Source of the DNA: Anaerobutyricum faecale
Lineage (GTDB): Bacteria > Bacillota > Clostridia > Lachnospirales > Lachnospiraceae
Assembly: GCA_019119645.1 (NCBI GenBank)
Contig: DWWR01000082.1
Location: forward strand, 1-17,282
Direction of reading: 5' to 3'
Length of the DNA stretch: 17,282 nt
Both the position numbers and the translations under genes were made by a program. Below, piece by piece: positions 1-8,288 of the stretch (within the stretch, counting starts at the first letter, position 1; each line of letters begins with the position of its first letter). The notes under the pieces were generated by a model that searched no databases, was not told the DNA's origin, and was given only the letters and a program-made list of their open reading frames with translations.

Positions 1-8
1 GTAAAACG

Positions 9-58
9 AAAAAATCCGGGAACCGGAACCTGTCCTCTGACAAGCCCCGACTCCCGGA
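9..58 (-). terminator. Intrinsic terminator after rlmD
   Basis: On the minus strand TCCGGGA (52-58) pairs with TCCCGGA (15-21), and a run of six T follows (9-14). An inner stem is possible between the arms. It lies 31 bases past the rlmD stop codon and would end the exoribonuclease-rlmD transcript. Confidence 0.75.
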
Positions 59-89
59 AATTCCTTGTTTTCTACACTTTTTCGCTATT

Positions 90-1469
90 CTATTCTTTGA
101 CTTTTGACATCAATACAACCGTCTCCACATGACAGCTGTGCCCGAACTGGTCCACCACTGCTACCCGTTCTATCTCATATCCTTCCTCGCAGAGGATGCG
201 GCAGTCTCTGGCCAGGGTACCGGGATCGCAGCTCACGTAAACGATGCGCGACGGCGCCATGGTAGTCATAGTGTGGAGCAGGGTCTCGTCGCAGCCTTTC
301 CGCGGCGGGTCCACGACGATGACGTCCGGGCGGATGCCGGTGCGCTGATACTCAGCCGGTACGATTTCTTCGGCCTTACCCACGTAGAAAGTGACGTTGT
401 CCATCTGGTTGAGGGCGGCGTTGCGGCGGGCGTCATCGATGGCTTCTTTGACGATTTCCACGCCGTAAACCTGCTTGGCTTTCTGCGCCAGGAAGAGGGA
501 GATCGTTCCAATGCCGCAGTAAAGATCCCAGACGATTTCCTCTCCTTTCAGGCCGGCGTACTCGAGAGCCTTGGAATAGAGAACTTTCGTCTGCACCGGG
601 TTCACCTGGAAGAAGGAGAGCGGTCCGATCTGATAACGGACGTCTCCGATGTAGTCTTCGATATAATCTCTGCCCCAGAGGGTTTCACAGGACGCGCCGA
701 GGATGCGGTTGGTCTTTTCTTTGTTGGTGTTGACCATGATGCTGGTCATGCCCGGAATCTGTCTCAGCTGTTCCACCAGAGCGGCGCTGTTTTTCAGCTG
801 TTCCTTTTTGCCGTTTAAGACGAGACAGACCATGATCTCGCCGGTGACAAATCCCACCCGGGTGAGCACGTGACGGACCAGACCGGTGTGGCTCTTCTCG
901 TCATAAGGGCGGATGTGGTTTTTGCGCAGATAACGCAGGATGATCTCCAGGATGTCTTTGTTGACCTCCGCCTGGATGAGGCAGTCGGTATTCGGCACGA
1001 TGGTGTGGGTGCGCCCGACGTAAAATCCGGCGATAATGCTGCCGTCCTTATCCAGCCCGATGGGATACTGAGCCTTGTTGCGGTAACGCCACGGATGTTC
1101 CATGCCGTAGATGGGCTCCATTTTTGCCTCGATGCCGTCAAAGCCTCCGATGCGTTTCAGGCAGTTTGCCACCTGATTCCACTTAAATTCTTTCTGCTTC
1201 TCGTAAGAAAGCTGCTGGATCTTGCAGCCGCCGCACTGCCTTGCCACAGGGCAGGGCGGAGTCACCCGGTCAGGTGATGGTTCCAGGATTTCCACCAGGC
1301 GGGCGTAGCCGTAATTTTTCTTTAGTTTCGTGACGGAGACCTTCGCTTTATCGCCAATGACCGTATCTTTAACAAACAAAGGAAAGCCCTGATATTTACC
1401 AAGGCCTTCCCCTTCTCTCGTGAAGTCTTCGATTGTCAGCAGAATCTCCTGATTCTTCTTTAACTCCAT
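90..1469 (-). CDS. rlmD: 23S rRNA (uracil-C5)-methyltransferase, RlmD/RlmCD type
   Basis: This 459-residue protein is a cytoplasmic SAM-dependent RNA m5U methyltransferase of the TrmA/RlmC/RlmD family, expected to methylate a 23S rRNA uracil. An N-terminal TRAM-like RNA-binding domain spans about residues 5-62. The iron-sulfur cysteines are visible as C73, C79, C82 and C163 (CX5CX2C...C). The SAM-binding motif is VWDLYCGIGT near 315-325, the DPPRKG motif starts at D387, the catalytic cysteine is C414 in SCDPGT, and the likely general base is E449 in HVET. The start is supported by AAAGGAG upstream. It lies 11 bases after the upstream exoribonuclease gene, so the two are cotranscribed. Whether it modifies U1939, U747 or both (as B. 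subtilis RlmCD does) cannot be told from sequence alone. Confidence 0.88.
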   Translation of the reverse strand: MELKKNQEILLTIEDFTREGEGLGKYQGFPLFVKDTVIGDKAKVSVTKLKKNYGYARLVEILEPSPDRVTPPCPVARQCGGCKIQQLSYEKQKEFKWNQVANCLKRIGGFDGIEAKMEPIYGMEHPWRYRNKAQYPIGLDKDGSIIAGFYVGRTHTIVPNTDCLIQAEVNKDILEIILRYLRKNHIRPYDEKSHTGLVRHVLTRVGFVTGEIMVCLVLNGKKEQLKNSAALVEQLRQIPGMTSIMVNTNKEKTNRILGASCETLWGRDYIEDYIGDVRYQIGPLSFFQVNPVQTKVLYSKALEYAGLKGEEIVWDLYCGIGTISLFLAQKAKQVYGVEIVKEAIDDARRNAALNQMDNVTFYVGKAEEIVPAEYQRTGIRPDVIVVDPPRKGCDETLLHTMTTMAPSRIVYVSCDPGTLARDCRILCEEGYEIERVAVVDQFGHSCHVETVVLMSKVKE

Positions 1470-1480
1470 ACTATGCTCCT

Positions 1481-2434
1481 TTATTTCACCATAGGGCCGC
1501 TGGTACTGCGGATGTTGCTTTCAAATAATTTATTATAGCCGCGCCACTCGCCGCTCTGGCGGTTTTCCTCAGCCAGGGCCTCAATGAAGGACTCCATCTT
1601 GGCGTCGGTATTGTCGGCAAAGTTCAGAGCCAGGGCTTCGATAAGCGCCGGTTTCTTCGGTGAACCGTACTCCAGCTCTCCGTGATGGGCGAGGATGCAG
1701 TGCTTAAGCTCATTGGCCAGCTTCACCGGAAATCCCTGAATACCCCGGATCTTCTCATCGACCATCAGGGTTCCCATGACGATGTGCCCGATGAGCTGCC
1801 CCTCGTCGGTGTAGTCATTTTCCGGGAAATCAGACAGCTCATTGACCTTTCCGATATCATGGCAGAGGGCTGCGGTGATCAGCAGATCCCGGTTCAGGAT
1901 CGGATACTGGCTGCAGTAATAATCACAGAGCTTTGTCACATTCAAAGTGTGCTCCAGCAGGCCGCCCAGGAATCCGTGATGTACCCGCTTCGCCGCAGAA
2001 TGTTCTTTGAACTTTTTGGCGAATTCCTTATCACCGAAAAATGCCACCAGCAGCTGGCGAAGGTATATGTTCTGGATGTGATTCACATAGCCCACCAGCT
2101 CTTTGTACATTTCATTCACATCCCTGGCGGAACACGGAATGTAATCCTGCGGCATATATTCGCCTTCTTTGACCCTGCGGAGACGGCGGACATTGAGCTG
2201 CAGGCTGCCCTGGAAGCTGGTGACTGTTCCCTCGACGCGGACATAGTCCATCTGCTCAAAAGTATCGATTCCATTGTTGAGTTCCCAGATCTTTGTGTCA
2301 ATGACACCGGTTTTATCCTGAAGAATCAGGGAATAATACGTCTTCCCTGCCTTTGTTTTTGATATATTTTTTGACTTGCAAAGATAAACATCAGAGACGG
2401 TATCGCCTTCTCTGAATTCGTTAATATAACGCAT
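1481..2434 (-). CDS. yhaM: 3'-5' exoribonuclease YhaM-like (OB-fold plus HD domain)
   Basis: The protein has 317 residues, close to the usual size of YhaM (about 310). Residues about 10-90 form an OB-fold nucleic-acid-binding domain (FREGDTVSDVYL...). An HD phosphohydrolase domain follows, with H162 (LEHT), H192-D193 in CHDIGK, H250-H251 in AHHGE, and D274/D277 as likely metal ligands. YhaM in Bacillus degrades RNA and single-stranded DNA 3'-5' with Mn2+ or Co2+. The start MRYINEF is preferred over an in-frame ATG 90 bases upstream because GAAAGGA sits 7-8 bases before it and because the family begins here; the longer N-terminus shows no conserved sequence. It is the first gene of a two-gene unit with rlmD. 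Confidence 0.87.
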   Translation of the reverse strand: MRYINEFREGDTVSDVYLCKSKNISKTKAGKTYYSLILQDKTGVIDTKIWELNNGIDTFEQMDYVRVEGTVTSFQGSLQLNVRRLRRVKEGEYMPQDYIPCSARDVNEMYKELVGYVNHIQNIYLRQLLVAFFGDKEFAKKFKEHSAAKRVHHGFLGGLLEHTLNVTKLCDYYCSQYPILNRDLLITAALCHDIGKVNELSDFPENDYTDEGQLIGHIVMGTLMVDEKIRGIQGFPVKLANELKHCILAHHGELEYGSPKKPALIEALALNFADNTDAKMESFIEALAEENRQSGEWRGYNKLFESNIRSTSGPMVK

Positions 2435-2522
2435 ACATAATTCCTTTCTATTATTTTCCACAAATGTACCGAACCATTCCATCCGCAGATGAAGACACAA
2501 CATCCCGGACGAAAGTACAAAC

Positions 2523-2551
2523 ATTATACTCTACTTTCCTGATAATAACAA
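2523..2551 (-). promoter_or_regulatory. Promoter of yhaM-rlmD
   Basis: Minus strand TTGTTA (2546-2551), 17-base spacer, then a perfect TATAAT (2523-2528). Transcription would start near 2516, leaving a leader of roughly 80 bases before the yhaM start at 2434. No riboswitch is recognised in that leader. Confidence 0.75.
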
Positions 2552-2588
2552 CTGAAAATTCCTTTCCGGGCGCATTTTAGAGCCATAT

Positions 2589-3236
2589 TTACTCATTTTT
2601 TACTTTTATCTCCTTTGCCACCGCTTCCGCCATCTGCCGGTGTCCCTGCTCATCCAGATGCAGCCCGTCCGCCCGGGAAGGTCCGGCGCAGTCAGCGCCG
2701 TTTAAGTAAATACAGCCTTCCTCCTGTGCAATCTGCTCATAGACCGGCGGAAGCTGCCGGGACAGGTTTACCGCCGCCATACCGCCGAATTCATCAGCAT
2801 AATCCACGCCGATGATACGCTCGGAGATCAAGATCGGAGAGATGAGTAAAATCCTGCAGGGCTGCCCCGACGGATTTTTCTCGGCACTGATGCGCTTTAT
2901 TTCCCGGATCAGCTGCCGGACATGCGCTCCGATGGATTCCGCCGTCTGACAGAATACTGTCTTTATGTCGTTGGAACCAAGCATCAGCACAAATAAGTCC
3001 ACCGGAATGTGACTTCTGAGGCAGGGTTCCAGATAATAGATGCCGCTGCGCCAGGGTTCTCCCTCCGGCTCCAGAGCAGTGGTCCGGTTATTCAGTCCTT
3101 CCTCAATGACCTCATACTCCTCTCCCAAAAGCTTCGCCAAAACGCCCGGCCAGCGGACGTCTTTCGGATACCTTCCCTGGGTGTATGGGTCATATCCATA
3201 TGTATTGGAATCTCCGTAGCATAAAATACGTTTCAA
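2589..3236 (-). CDS. SGNH/GDSL hydrolase, arylesterase/acyltransferase type
   Basis: A 215-residue SGNH-fold esterase. The SGNH blocks are clear: nucleophile S10 in GDSN, G47 in block II (EEGLNNRTT), N89 in GSND, and the D190-x-x-H193 pair in DGLHL. The blocks ILCYGDSNTYGYDP, DVRWPGVLA and EVIEEGLNNRTT strongly recall the Mycobacterium smegmatis arylesterase/acyltransferase MsAcT, which hydrolyses or transfers short acyl groups; this comparison is from memory. No signal peptide is seen, so it is probably cytoplasmic. The start codon is TTG (3234-3236), backed by GGGAGG nine bases upstream and by the family N-terminus. It is monocistronic and diverges from the acylphosphatase gene. The natural substrate is unknown. 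Confidence 0.85.
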   Translation of the reverse strand: MKRILCYGDSNTYGYDPYTQGRYPKDVRWPGVLAKLLGEEYEVIEEGLNNRTTALEPEGEPWRSGIYYLEPCLRSHIPVDLFVLMLGSNDIKTVFCQTAESIGAHVRQLIREIKRISAEKNPSGQPCRILLISPILISERIIGVDYADEFGGMAAVNLSRQLPPVYEQIAQEEGCIYLNGADCAGPSRADGLHLDEQGHRQMAEAVAKEIKVKNE

Positions 3237-3292
3237 AATCTATTTCCTCCCGTAAAAGATATTTTCCTGAAATGTGAAATCCTACATTTCTT

Positions 3293-3321
3293 ATTGTATC
3301 TGCTTCCGTTTGACAAAACAA
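3293..3321 (-). promoter_or_regulatory. Promoter of the SGNH hydrolase gene
   Basis: Minus strand TTGTTT (3316-3321), 17-base spacer, TACAAT (3293-3298). The -35 box directly abuts the -35 box of the divergent plus-strand promoter at 3310-3315. Confidence 0.55.
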
Positions 3322-3338
3322 TCATTTCATGTCACAAT
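3310..3338 (+). promoter_or_regulatory. Promoter of acylphosphatase-mutS2
   Basis: Plus strand TTGACA (3310-3315), 17-base spacer, CACAAT (3333-3338, four of six consensus positions). It starts transcription about 40 bases before the acylphosphatase start codon. Confidence 0.55.
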
Positions 3339-3385
3339 TATCAAAGTCATTTACAGGCAGTACATTTTCGGAGAGGGTGATTATT

Positions 3386-3664
3386 ATGATTCGAAAACAT
3401 GTCATCGTCCGCGGCCGGGTACAAGGAGTGGGATTCCGCTACATCACTTCTTCCATCGCCTCCAAATATCATGTGACGGGATGGGTGAGAAATGAGTACG
3501 ACGGCAGCGTTGAAATAGAAGTGCAGGGGCCGGAACACCGGGTGGAAATGTTCTTAAGCGAACTGGGGCAGGGCTACCGGTTTGCCCGGATCGACTCCAT
3601 GGATGTGACAGATATTCCTACGGTCAACGCGCTCAAAGAACAGCAGTTCCGGATCCGGCATTAG
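3386..3664 (+). CDS. acyP: Acylphosphatase
   Basis: A 92-residue acylphosphatase, the standard length for this small alpha/beta enzyme, which hydrolyses the carboxyl-phosphate bond of acyl phosphates. The signature is intact: VRGRVQGVGFRY at 8-19 with catalytic R18, and GWVRNEYDGSVE at 32-43 with catalytic N36. The ATG at 3386 is chosen over an in-frame ATG 57 bases upstream because GGAGAGGG lies 8-9 bases before it and the family begins here. It lies 44 bases upstream of mutS2 and probably shares its transcript. The neighbouring esterase and mutS2 give no clear metabolic link. Confidence 0.93.
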   Translation: MIRKHVIVRGRVQGVGFRYITSSIASKYHVTGWVRNEYDGSVEIEVQGPEHRVEMFLSELGQGYRFARIDSMDVTDIPTVNALKEQQFRIRH

Positions 3665-3708
3665 AACGTAACACTTGTCAATACTAACAATACTATCAGG
3701 AGATTTGT

Positions 3709-6081
3709 ATGAACGATAAAGCACTGAAAACACTGGAGTATGACAAGATCATCTCCAGACTGGAGACCTATGCATCTTCTTCCATGGGTAAGAAGCGCTG
3801 CGCCTCTCTGCTTCCTTCTTCCGATTATGAAGAGATTTTGCAGGCACAGGAAGAGACCAGAGACGCTTTGAGCCGGCTTTATAAGACTGGTTTTTTATCT
3901 TTTCAGGGTCTGTCCGACATCCGTCCGCACCTTAAGCTGCTGGAGATCGACTCCACGCTGACAGCCAAGGAGCTTCTGGACATCGCCAGACTTCTTTCTA
4001 TCACCGCCCAGGTGAAAGAATACGGTATGACCGAGGACGAAACCATGTCCTTTGACAGCCTGAATACTTATTTTGATATGCTGGAACCGCTGGAGTTTCT
4101 GCATCAGCGCATTACCAGCTGCATTTTGTCGGCGGATGAGATCAGCGATGACGCCTCCGCCGCTCTGCGGGACATCCGCAAAGAGATCAAACAGACCAAC
4201 ATCGCCATTCATAATAAACTGGCGTCCATCATCAATTCCCAGAGTAATAAGACTATTTTGCAGGACGCCCTTATCACCATGCGAAACGGCCGTTACTGCG
4301 TACCGGTCAAGGCGGAATATAAGAATTCCTTCCAGGGAATGATCCACGACCAGTCTTCTTCCGGTTCCACACTGTTTATCGAGCCTATGGCGGTGGTACA
4401 GCTCAACAACAAGCTCAAAGAGCTTGATATGCAGGAGCAGGCGGAGATTGAGAAGATTCTCCAGGGACTGAGCGCCCAGGCCGCCAGCTGTACCAGAGAC
4501 CTGGAAGAGGATCAGAAGATTCTCACCACACTGGACTTTATTTTTGCCAAGGCGAAGTACGCCAAAGATTATCAGGGTTCGGAACCGATTTTCAACGAGG
4601 ACGGTGTCATTGATATCAAGCAGGCCCGCCATCCACTGCTGGACCCGAAAAAAGTGGTGCCTGTCCACATTTACATTGGGGAAGACTTCACCATGCTGCT
4701 GCTGACCGGTCCGAATACCGGCGGTAAGACCGTCTCCTTAAAGACAGTGGGACTGTTCCAGCTCATGGGCCAGGCAGGTCTTCACATTCCGGCCTTCGAG
4801 GGCTCCCGTCTGGCAGTTTTTTCTGATATTTTTGCCGATATCGGAGATGAACAGAGCATTGAGATGAATTTGAGTACATTTTCTTCTCACATGACAAATA
4901 TCATCCAGATCTTAAAGGACGCCCAGCCGGATTCACTGGTTCTCCTGGATGAGCTCTGCGGCGGAACGGACCCGACCGAGGGTGCGGCTCTCGCCATCTC
5001 CATCCTGGATGATCTGCACACAGCGGGCATCCGCACCATCGCCACCACGCACTATGCAGAACTGAAAATGTACGCCATGGACACGAAAGGCGTGGAGAAC
5101 GGCTGCTGTGAATTCGATCTGGAAACATTGTCTCCGACCTATCGGCTGCTCATCGGCCTTCCGGGCAAGAGTAACGCCTTCGCCATCTCCAAACGGCTGG
5201 GACTGCCGGATTACATCATCGAGCAGGCGAAATCTCAGCTGGATGTTTCCGCCATTGACTACGAAAATATGCTGGCGGAGCTGGAGAAAAATAAGGCGGA
5301 AATCGAAAAAGAACAGGCGGAACTTTACAGCACCCGCCAGGAAATCGACCGCCTAAAAAATGAATTAAAAGAAAAACAGGATGACATCAAGGAGAAACGG
5401 GCAGAACTACTTCGGCAAGCCCGGGAGGAAGCCCACAATATTCTCTCCGAGGCCAAGGAAGTGGCCGATGAATCCATACGGAAATACAATGCCTGGGCTC
5501 AGCATCCGGGGCAGAATAACACCAAAAAGATGGAAGCCCAGCGAAGCAATCTCCGGGGCCGCATGTCCAAGCTGGAAAAACAGCTGGCCTACAAGGGCAA
5601 GAAGGCCAAACATATCCTTCGGCCGGAAGACTTCAAGGTGGGCGACCCGGTATTTGTCACCACTCTTTCTTTAAAGGGTACGGTCAAATCACCGGCCAAC
5701 AAAAACGGCGATCTGACGGTACAGATGGGATTCCTGAGTTCCACCGTCAACTACAAAGATCTGGAACTGCTGGACGCCAAAAAAGAAGCGCCGCAGGAGA
5801 AACCGAAGGATCACTACAGCATCAACAAGGCAGCCACCATCTCGCCGGAGATCAACCTGCTTGGCTGTACCGTGGATGAGGGGATCCAGCGTCTGGAAAA
5901 ATATCTGGACGATGCCATGATCGCCGGACTTTCTTCCGTGCGTGTGGTACACGGCAAAGGCACCGGCGCTTTACGAAAGGGCATCCATGAGTATCTGCGC
6001 CGCCAGAAGTTTGTGAAGTCCTATCATCTGGCAGAATTCGGCGAAGGCGACGCCGGCGTGACCATCGTGGAATTCCGGTAA
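3709..6081 (+). CDS. mutS2: MutS2 family ATPase with C-terminal Smr domain
   Basis: A 790-residue MutS2, the full family length. It lacks the MutS mismatch-recognition domain and begins with the core/lever region (1-300), including the conserved block near 205-230. The ABC-type ATPase has Walker A GPNTGGKT at 334-341 and Walker B LVLLDE at 410-415 followed by CGGTDPTEG. A long charged coiled coil spans about 505-620. The C-terminal Smr domain covers about 715-790 with HGKGTG at 748-753. MutS2 acts in suppression of recombination and, in Bacillus, in sensing and rescuing collided ribosomes. The usual Smr LDLRG motif reads INLLG here (see findings). AGGAG seven bases before the ATG supports the start. 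A terminator follows immediately. Confidence 0.95.
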   Translation: MNDKALKTLEYDKIISRLETYASSSMGKKRCASLLPSSDYEEILQAQEETRDALSRLYKTGFLSFQGLSDIRPHLKLLEIDSTLTAKELLDIARLLSITAQVKEYGMTEDETMSFDSLNTYFDMLEPLEFLHQRITSCILSADEISDDASAALRDIRKEIKQTNIAIHNKLASIINSQSNKTILQDALITMRNGRYCVPVKAEYKNSFQGMIHDQSSSGSTLFIEPMAVVQLNNKLKELDMQEQAEIEKILQGLSAQAASCTRDLEEDQKILTTLDFIFAKAKYAKDYQGSEPIFNEDGVIDIKQARHPLLDPKKVVPVHIYIGEDFTMLLLTGPNTGGKTVSLKTVGLFQLMGQAGLHIPAFEGSRLAVFSDIFADIGDEQSIEMNLSTFSSHMTNIIQILKDAQPDSLVLLDELCGGTDPTEGAALAISILDDLHTAGIRTIATTHYAELKMYAMDTKGVENGCCEFDLETLSPTYRLLIGLPGKSNAFAISKRLGLPDYIIEQAKSQLDVSAIDYENMLAELEKNKAEIEKEQAELYSTRQEIDRLKNELKEKQDDIKEKRAELLRQAREEAHNILSEAKEVADESIRKYNAWAQHPGQNNTKKMEAQRSNLRGRMSKLEKQLAYKGKKAKHILRPEDFKVGDPVFVTTLSLKGTVKSPANKNGDLTVQMGFLSSTVNYKDLELLDAKKEAPQEKPKDHYSINKAATISPEINLLGCTVDEGIQRLEKYLDDAMIAGLSSVRVVHGKGTGALRKGIHEYLRRQKFVKSYHLAEFGEGDAGVTIVEFR

Positions 6082-6082
6082 T

Positions 6083-6122
6083 AAAAAACTGCGGCAGAAC
6101 TTTTTGTTCGCCGCAGTTTTTT
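6083..6122. terminator. Bidirectional terminator between mutS2 and the thioesterase gene
   Basis: AAAAAACTGCGGC (6083-6095) pairs perfectly with GCCGCAGTTTTTT (6110-6122), and GAAC/GTTC extends the stem inside. Both strands end in six T. It sits two bases after the mutS2 stop, and the stop codon of the converging thioesterase gene (6121-6123) overlaps it. Confidence 0.9.
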
Positions 6123-6564
6123 AAATTTCCATATGAAGGCTGAAATACTCCAGCGTCGCCTTCGCCACCAGTTTTCCTTCCTCTGTCCGGATATAGACAT
6201 CATAAGTCAGCAGATTCTTTCCGGCTTTCAGCTCCACCGCCTCCGCGATGAGCTTTTCCGGATTCATAGCAGCATTCAGGTAAGAAATCGTACCGTTGGC
6301 GGTGGTCACCCGGCTTCCCCTTGAGGAAGCGGCAGTGCCTCCCACCGAGTCGGCCAGGAAAAAAATCACGCCTCCGTGGACGGAACCAATGGGATTCACG
6401 TGATATTCCCGGTAAGATAACTCTCCTTTCGCCCAGCCCGGGCCCACATCGGTGATCTCAATACCCATGTATTCCGAAGCTGTTCCTTCCAGACGGCGGT
6501 ACCGGAGCACTTTATCAAAAAACTCCTTTGACGTATAATAATTCTCTTTTGTATTACCACTCAT
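6121..6564 (-). CDS. PaaI-like hotdog-fold thioesterase
   Basis: A 147-residue hotdog-fold protein of the PaaI/YbgC-like thioesterase group, expected to hydrolyse acyl-CoA thioesters. The core motif NPIGSVHGGVIFFLADSVGG spans 57-76, with N57, HGG at 63-65 and D72 matching the family active site. The start at 6564 is chosen because the homologous region begins just after it; an in-frame ATG 87 bases upstream lies inside trmL. A GGGAAGGA sequence stands 13 bases upstream, rather far, so translation may rely on coupling: the start overlaps the end of trmL by 11 bases. The substrate is not predictable. Confidence 0.82.
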   Translation of the reverse strand: MSGNTKENYYTSKEFFDKVLRYRRLEGTASEYMGIEITDVGPGWAKGELSYREYHVNPIGSVHGGVIFFLADSVGGTAASSRGSRVTTANGTISYLNAAMNPEKLIAEAVELKAGKNLLTYDVYIRTEEGKLVAKATLEYFSLHMEI

Positions 6565-7045
6565 AATGATGTAACTGTCCTTCCCTCTGAAGCTCCTTAA
6601 ATCCCTGCTGGCGAAGCGCCTCATACAAGATAATGGAGACCGAATTTCCAAGGTTCAGTGAGCGGATCGAATCCAGCATAGGAATCCGTACCGCCGTTTC
6701 TTTATAATCCAGAAGGATCTCTTCCGGAATTCCCGCGCTCTCCTTGCCAAACATGATGTAGCAGCCGTCCTCATATTCCACTTCCGTGTAAGTCTGCTTT
6801 GATTTGGTGGTAGCCATATAGATCTTTGCGCCGGGATTTTTCTCCAGAAAATCTTCAAAATTCACATATCGACGCACATCCAGCTTGTCCCAGTAGTCAA
6901 GACCTGCTCTCTTTAACATCTTGTCGTTAATTTTAAAGCCCAGAGGCTCAATCAGATGAAGGACGCTGCCCGTGGCCACGCAGGTTCTGCCGATATTTCC
7001 CGTGTTGGCCGGCATTTCCGGCTCATGCAATACAATATTTACCAT
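6554..7045 (-). CDS. trmL: tRNA (cytidine/uridine-2'-O)-methyltransferase TrmL
   Basis: A 163-residue SPOUT methyltransferase of the TrmL (YibK) type, which methylates the ribose of the wobble nucleotide (position 34) of certain tRNA-Leu species. Motif 1 is seen as EPEMPANTGNIGRTC at 8-22, motif 2 as FGKESAGIPEEIL, and motif 3 as IPMLDSIRSLNLGNSVSIILYEALRQ, which form the SAM-binding trefoil knot. Its length matches minimal TrmL without extra domains. GAGGGG lies five bases before the ATG. It overlaps the thioesterase start and lies 76 bases after the aminotransferase stop. Confidence 0.92.
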   Translation of the reverse strand: MVNIVLHEPEMPANTGNIGRTCVATGSVLHLIEPLGFKINDKMLKRAGLDYWDKLDVRRYVNFEDFLEKNPGAKIYMATTKSKQTYTEVEYEDGCYIMFGKESAGIPEEILLDYKETAVRIPMLDSIRSLNLGNSVSIILYEALRQQGFKELQREGQLHHYEW

Positions 7046-7121
7046 AATTACCCCTCATTCTTTTGTGCAATTGCCTGACAGGCGGCACGGGAATCCATGT
7101 CCCCGTTCTTATGCCGCAGCA

Positions 7122-8288
7122 TCATCTCTCCCGCAGCCGGTTCACAAAACGTTCCAGTCTGCCGAGAGCTTCTTTCAGCTCTTCGATGGAATACGCGTAG
7201 GAAATTCGCAGGAATCCCTCCCCGCAGTCTCCGAAGGCAGTTCCCGGAACTACCGCCACCTTTTCTTCTTTTAAGAAACGGCTGGCAAATTCATCGGAAC
7301 TCATGCCGAACTCCTTAATGCAAGGAAATGTATAAAAGGCGCCTTCCGGCTCAAAACAGGAAAGCCCCATATCTTTAAACTTCTGCAGTACAAAACGCCG
7401 CCGCTGATTGTAAGATTTCCTCATGAGATCCACATCGTCATCGCCGTTATTCATGGCTTCCACCGCCGCATACTGGCTGGTAGTCGGCGCTGCCATGATG
7501 GCAAACTGATGAATCTTTGTCATCTGTTCAAGGATCAGCTGCGGTCCCGCCGTATACCCCAGTCTCCATCCGGTCATGGCAAAGGCCTTGCTGAAACCGT
7601 TGATCACAATGGTCCTCTCCTGCATGCCCGGAAAAGAAGCGATGGAACAGTGCTCTCCCTGGTAGGTAAGTTCGGAATAAATCTCATCGGAAATCACAAA
7701 CAGATCATGCTCTTTTACGATATCCGCAATGGGTTCCAGTTCCTCTTTTGTCATAATAGCTCCCGTCGGATTGTTCGGGAAAGGCAGGATCAGAATCTTT
7801 GTCTTATCGGTGATGGCAGCCCGCAGTTCCTCCGGCGTCAGCTTAAACGCGTTCTCCTCTTTCAGCTCGATGGTCACCGGCACACCGTCGGCCAGCTCGA
7901 TGCATGGAAGATAGGAAACATAGCACGGTTCCGGAAGAATCACCTCATCTCCGGCATTTAGCATGGCCCGCAGCGCCAGATCAATCCCCTCGCTGCCTCC
8001 CACGGTGACTAAAATCTCATGGACGGGATCATAGTGAAGCTTCAGCTTCCGCTCCAGATAGCCGGCGATAGCCTTCCGCAGTTCCATCAGCCCGGCGTTG
8101 GATGTATAGAAGGTCCTTCCCTTTTCCAGAGAAAAAATACCTTCCTCCCGGATATGCCACGGAGTATCAAAGTCCGGCTCCCCCACTCCCAGAGAGATGG
8201 CGTCCGGCATCTCCTGAACCAGGTCAAAAAACTTCCGGATTCCGGATGGTTTGATCTTGATAACTTTATCGGAAAGCGGATTTCTCAT
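7122..8288 (-). CDS. PLP-dependent class I/II aminotransferase
   Basis: A 388-residue fold-type I aminotransferase of the aspartate/PatA-like group. Visible active-site features are N173 in PNNPTG, D201 and Y204 in ISDEIYSEL, the PLP-binding lysine K234 in NGFSKAFAMTGWRLGY, and a substrate-carboxylate arginine in the late LRISYA motif. Its start codon overlaps the stop of the Lrp-type regulator (ATGA, 8285-8288), a sign of translational coupling. The amino-acid specificity cannot be read from sequence; PatA-like enzymes act on aspartate, aromatic amino acids or N-acetyl-diaminopimelate. The regulator next door makes amino-acid-responsive control likely. Confidence 0.88.
   Translation of the reverse strand: MRNPLSDKVIKIKPSGIRKFFDLVQEMPDAISLGVGEPDFDTPWHIREEGIFSLEKGRTFYTSNAGLMELRKAIAGYLERKLKLHYDPVHEILVTVGGSEGIDLALRAMLNAGDEVILPEPCYVSYLPCIELADGVPVTIELKEENAFKLTPEELRAAITDKTKILILPFPNNPTGAIMTKEELEPIADIVKEHDLFVISDEIYSELTYQGEHCSIASFPGMQERTIVINGFSKAFAMTGWRLGYTAGPQLILEQMTKIHQFAIMAAPTTSQYAAVEAMNNGDDDVDLMRKSYNQRRRFVLQKFKDMGLSCFEPEGAFYTFPCIKEFGMSSDEFASRFLKEEKVAVVPGTAFGDCGEGFLRISYAYSIEELKEALGRLERFVNRLRER

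Noticed and set aside
129..818. A 229-codon plus-strand frame opposite rlmD
   Set aside because: It mirrors the conserved methyltransferase gene on the other strand and has no motifs or ribosome-binding site of its own.
3895..4668. A 257-codon minus-strand frame inside mutS2
   Set aside because: It is antisense to conserved MutS2 sequence and has no supporting signal.
7046..7121. A 25-codon minus-strand frame (start MMLRHKNGDMD) between the aminotransferase gene and trmL
   Set aside because: Its start overlaps the aminotransferase stop, the purine-rich sequence is too close to the ATG, and the peptide is polar with no recognisable feature.
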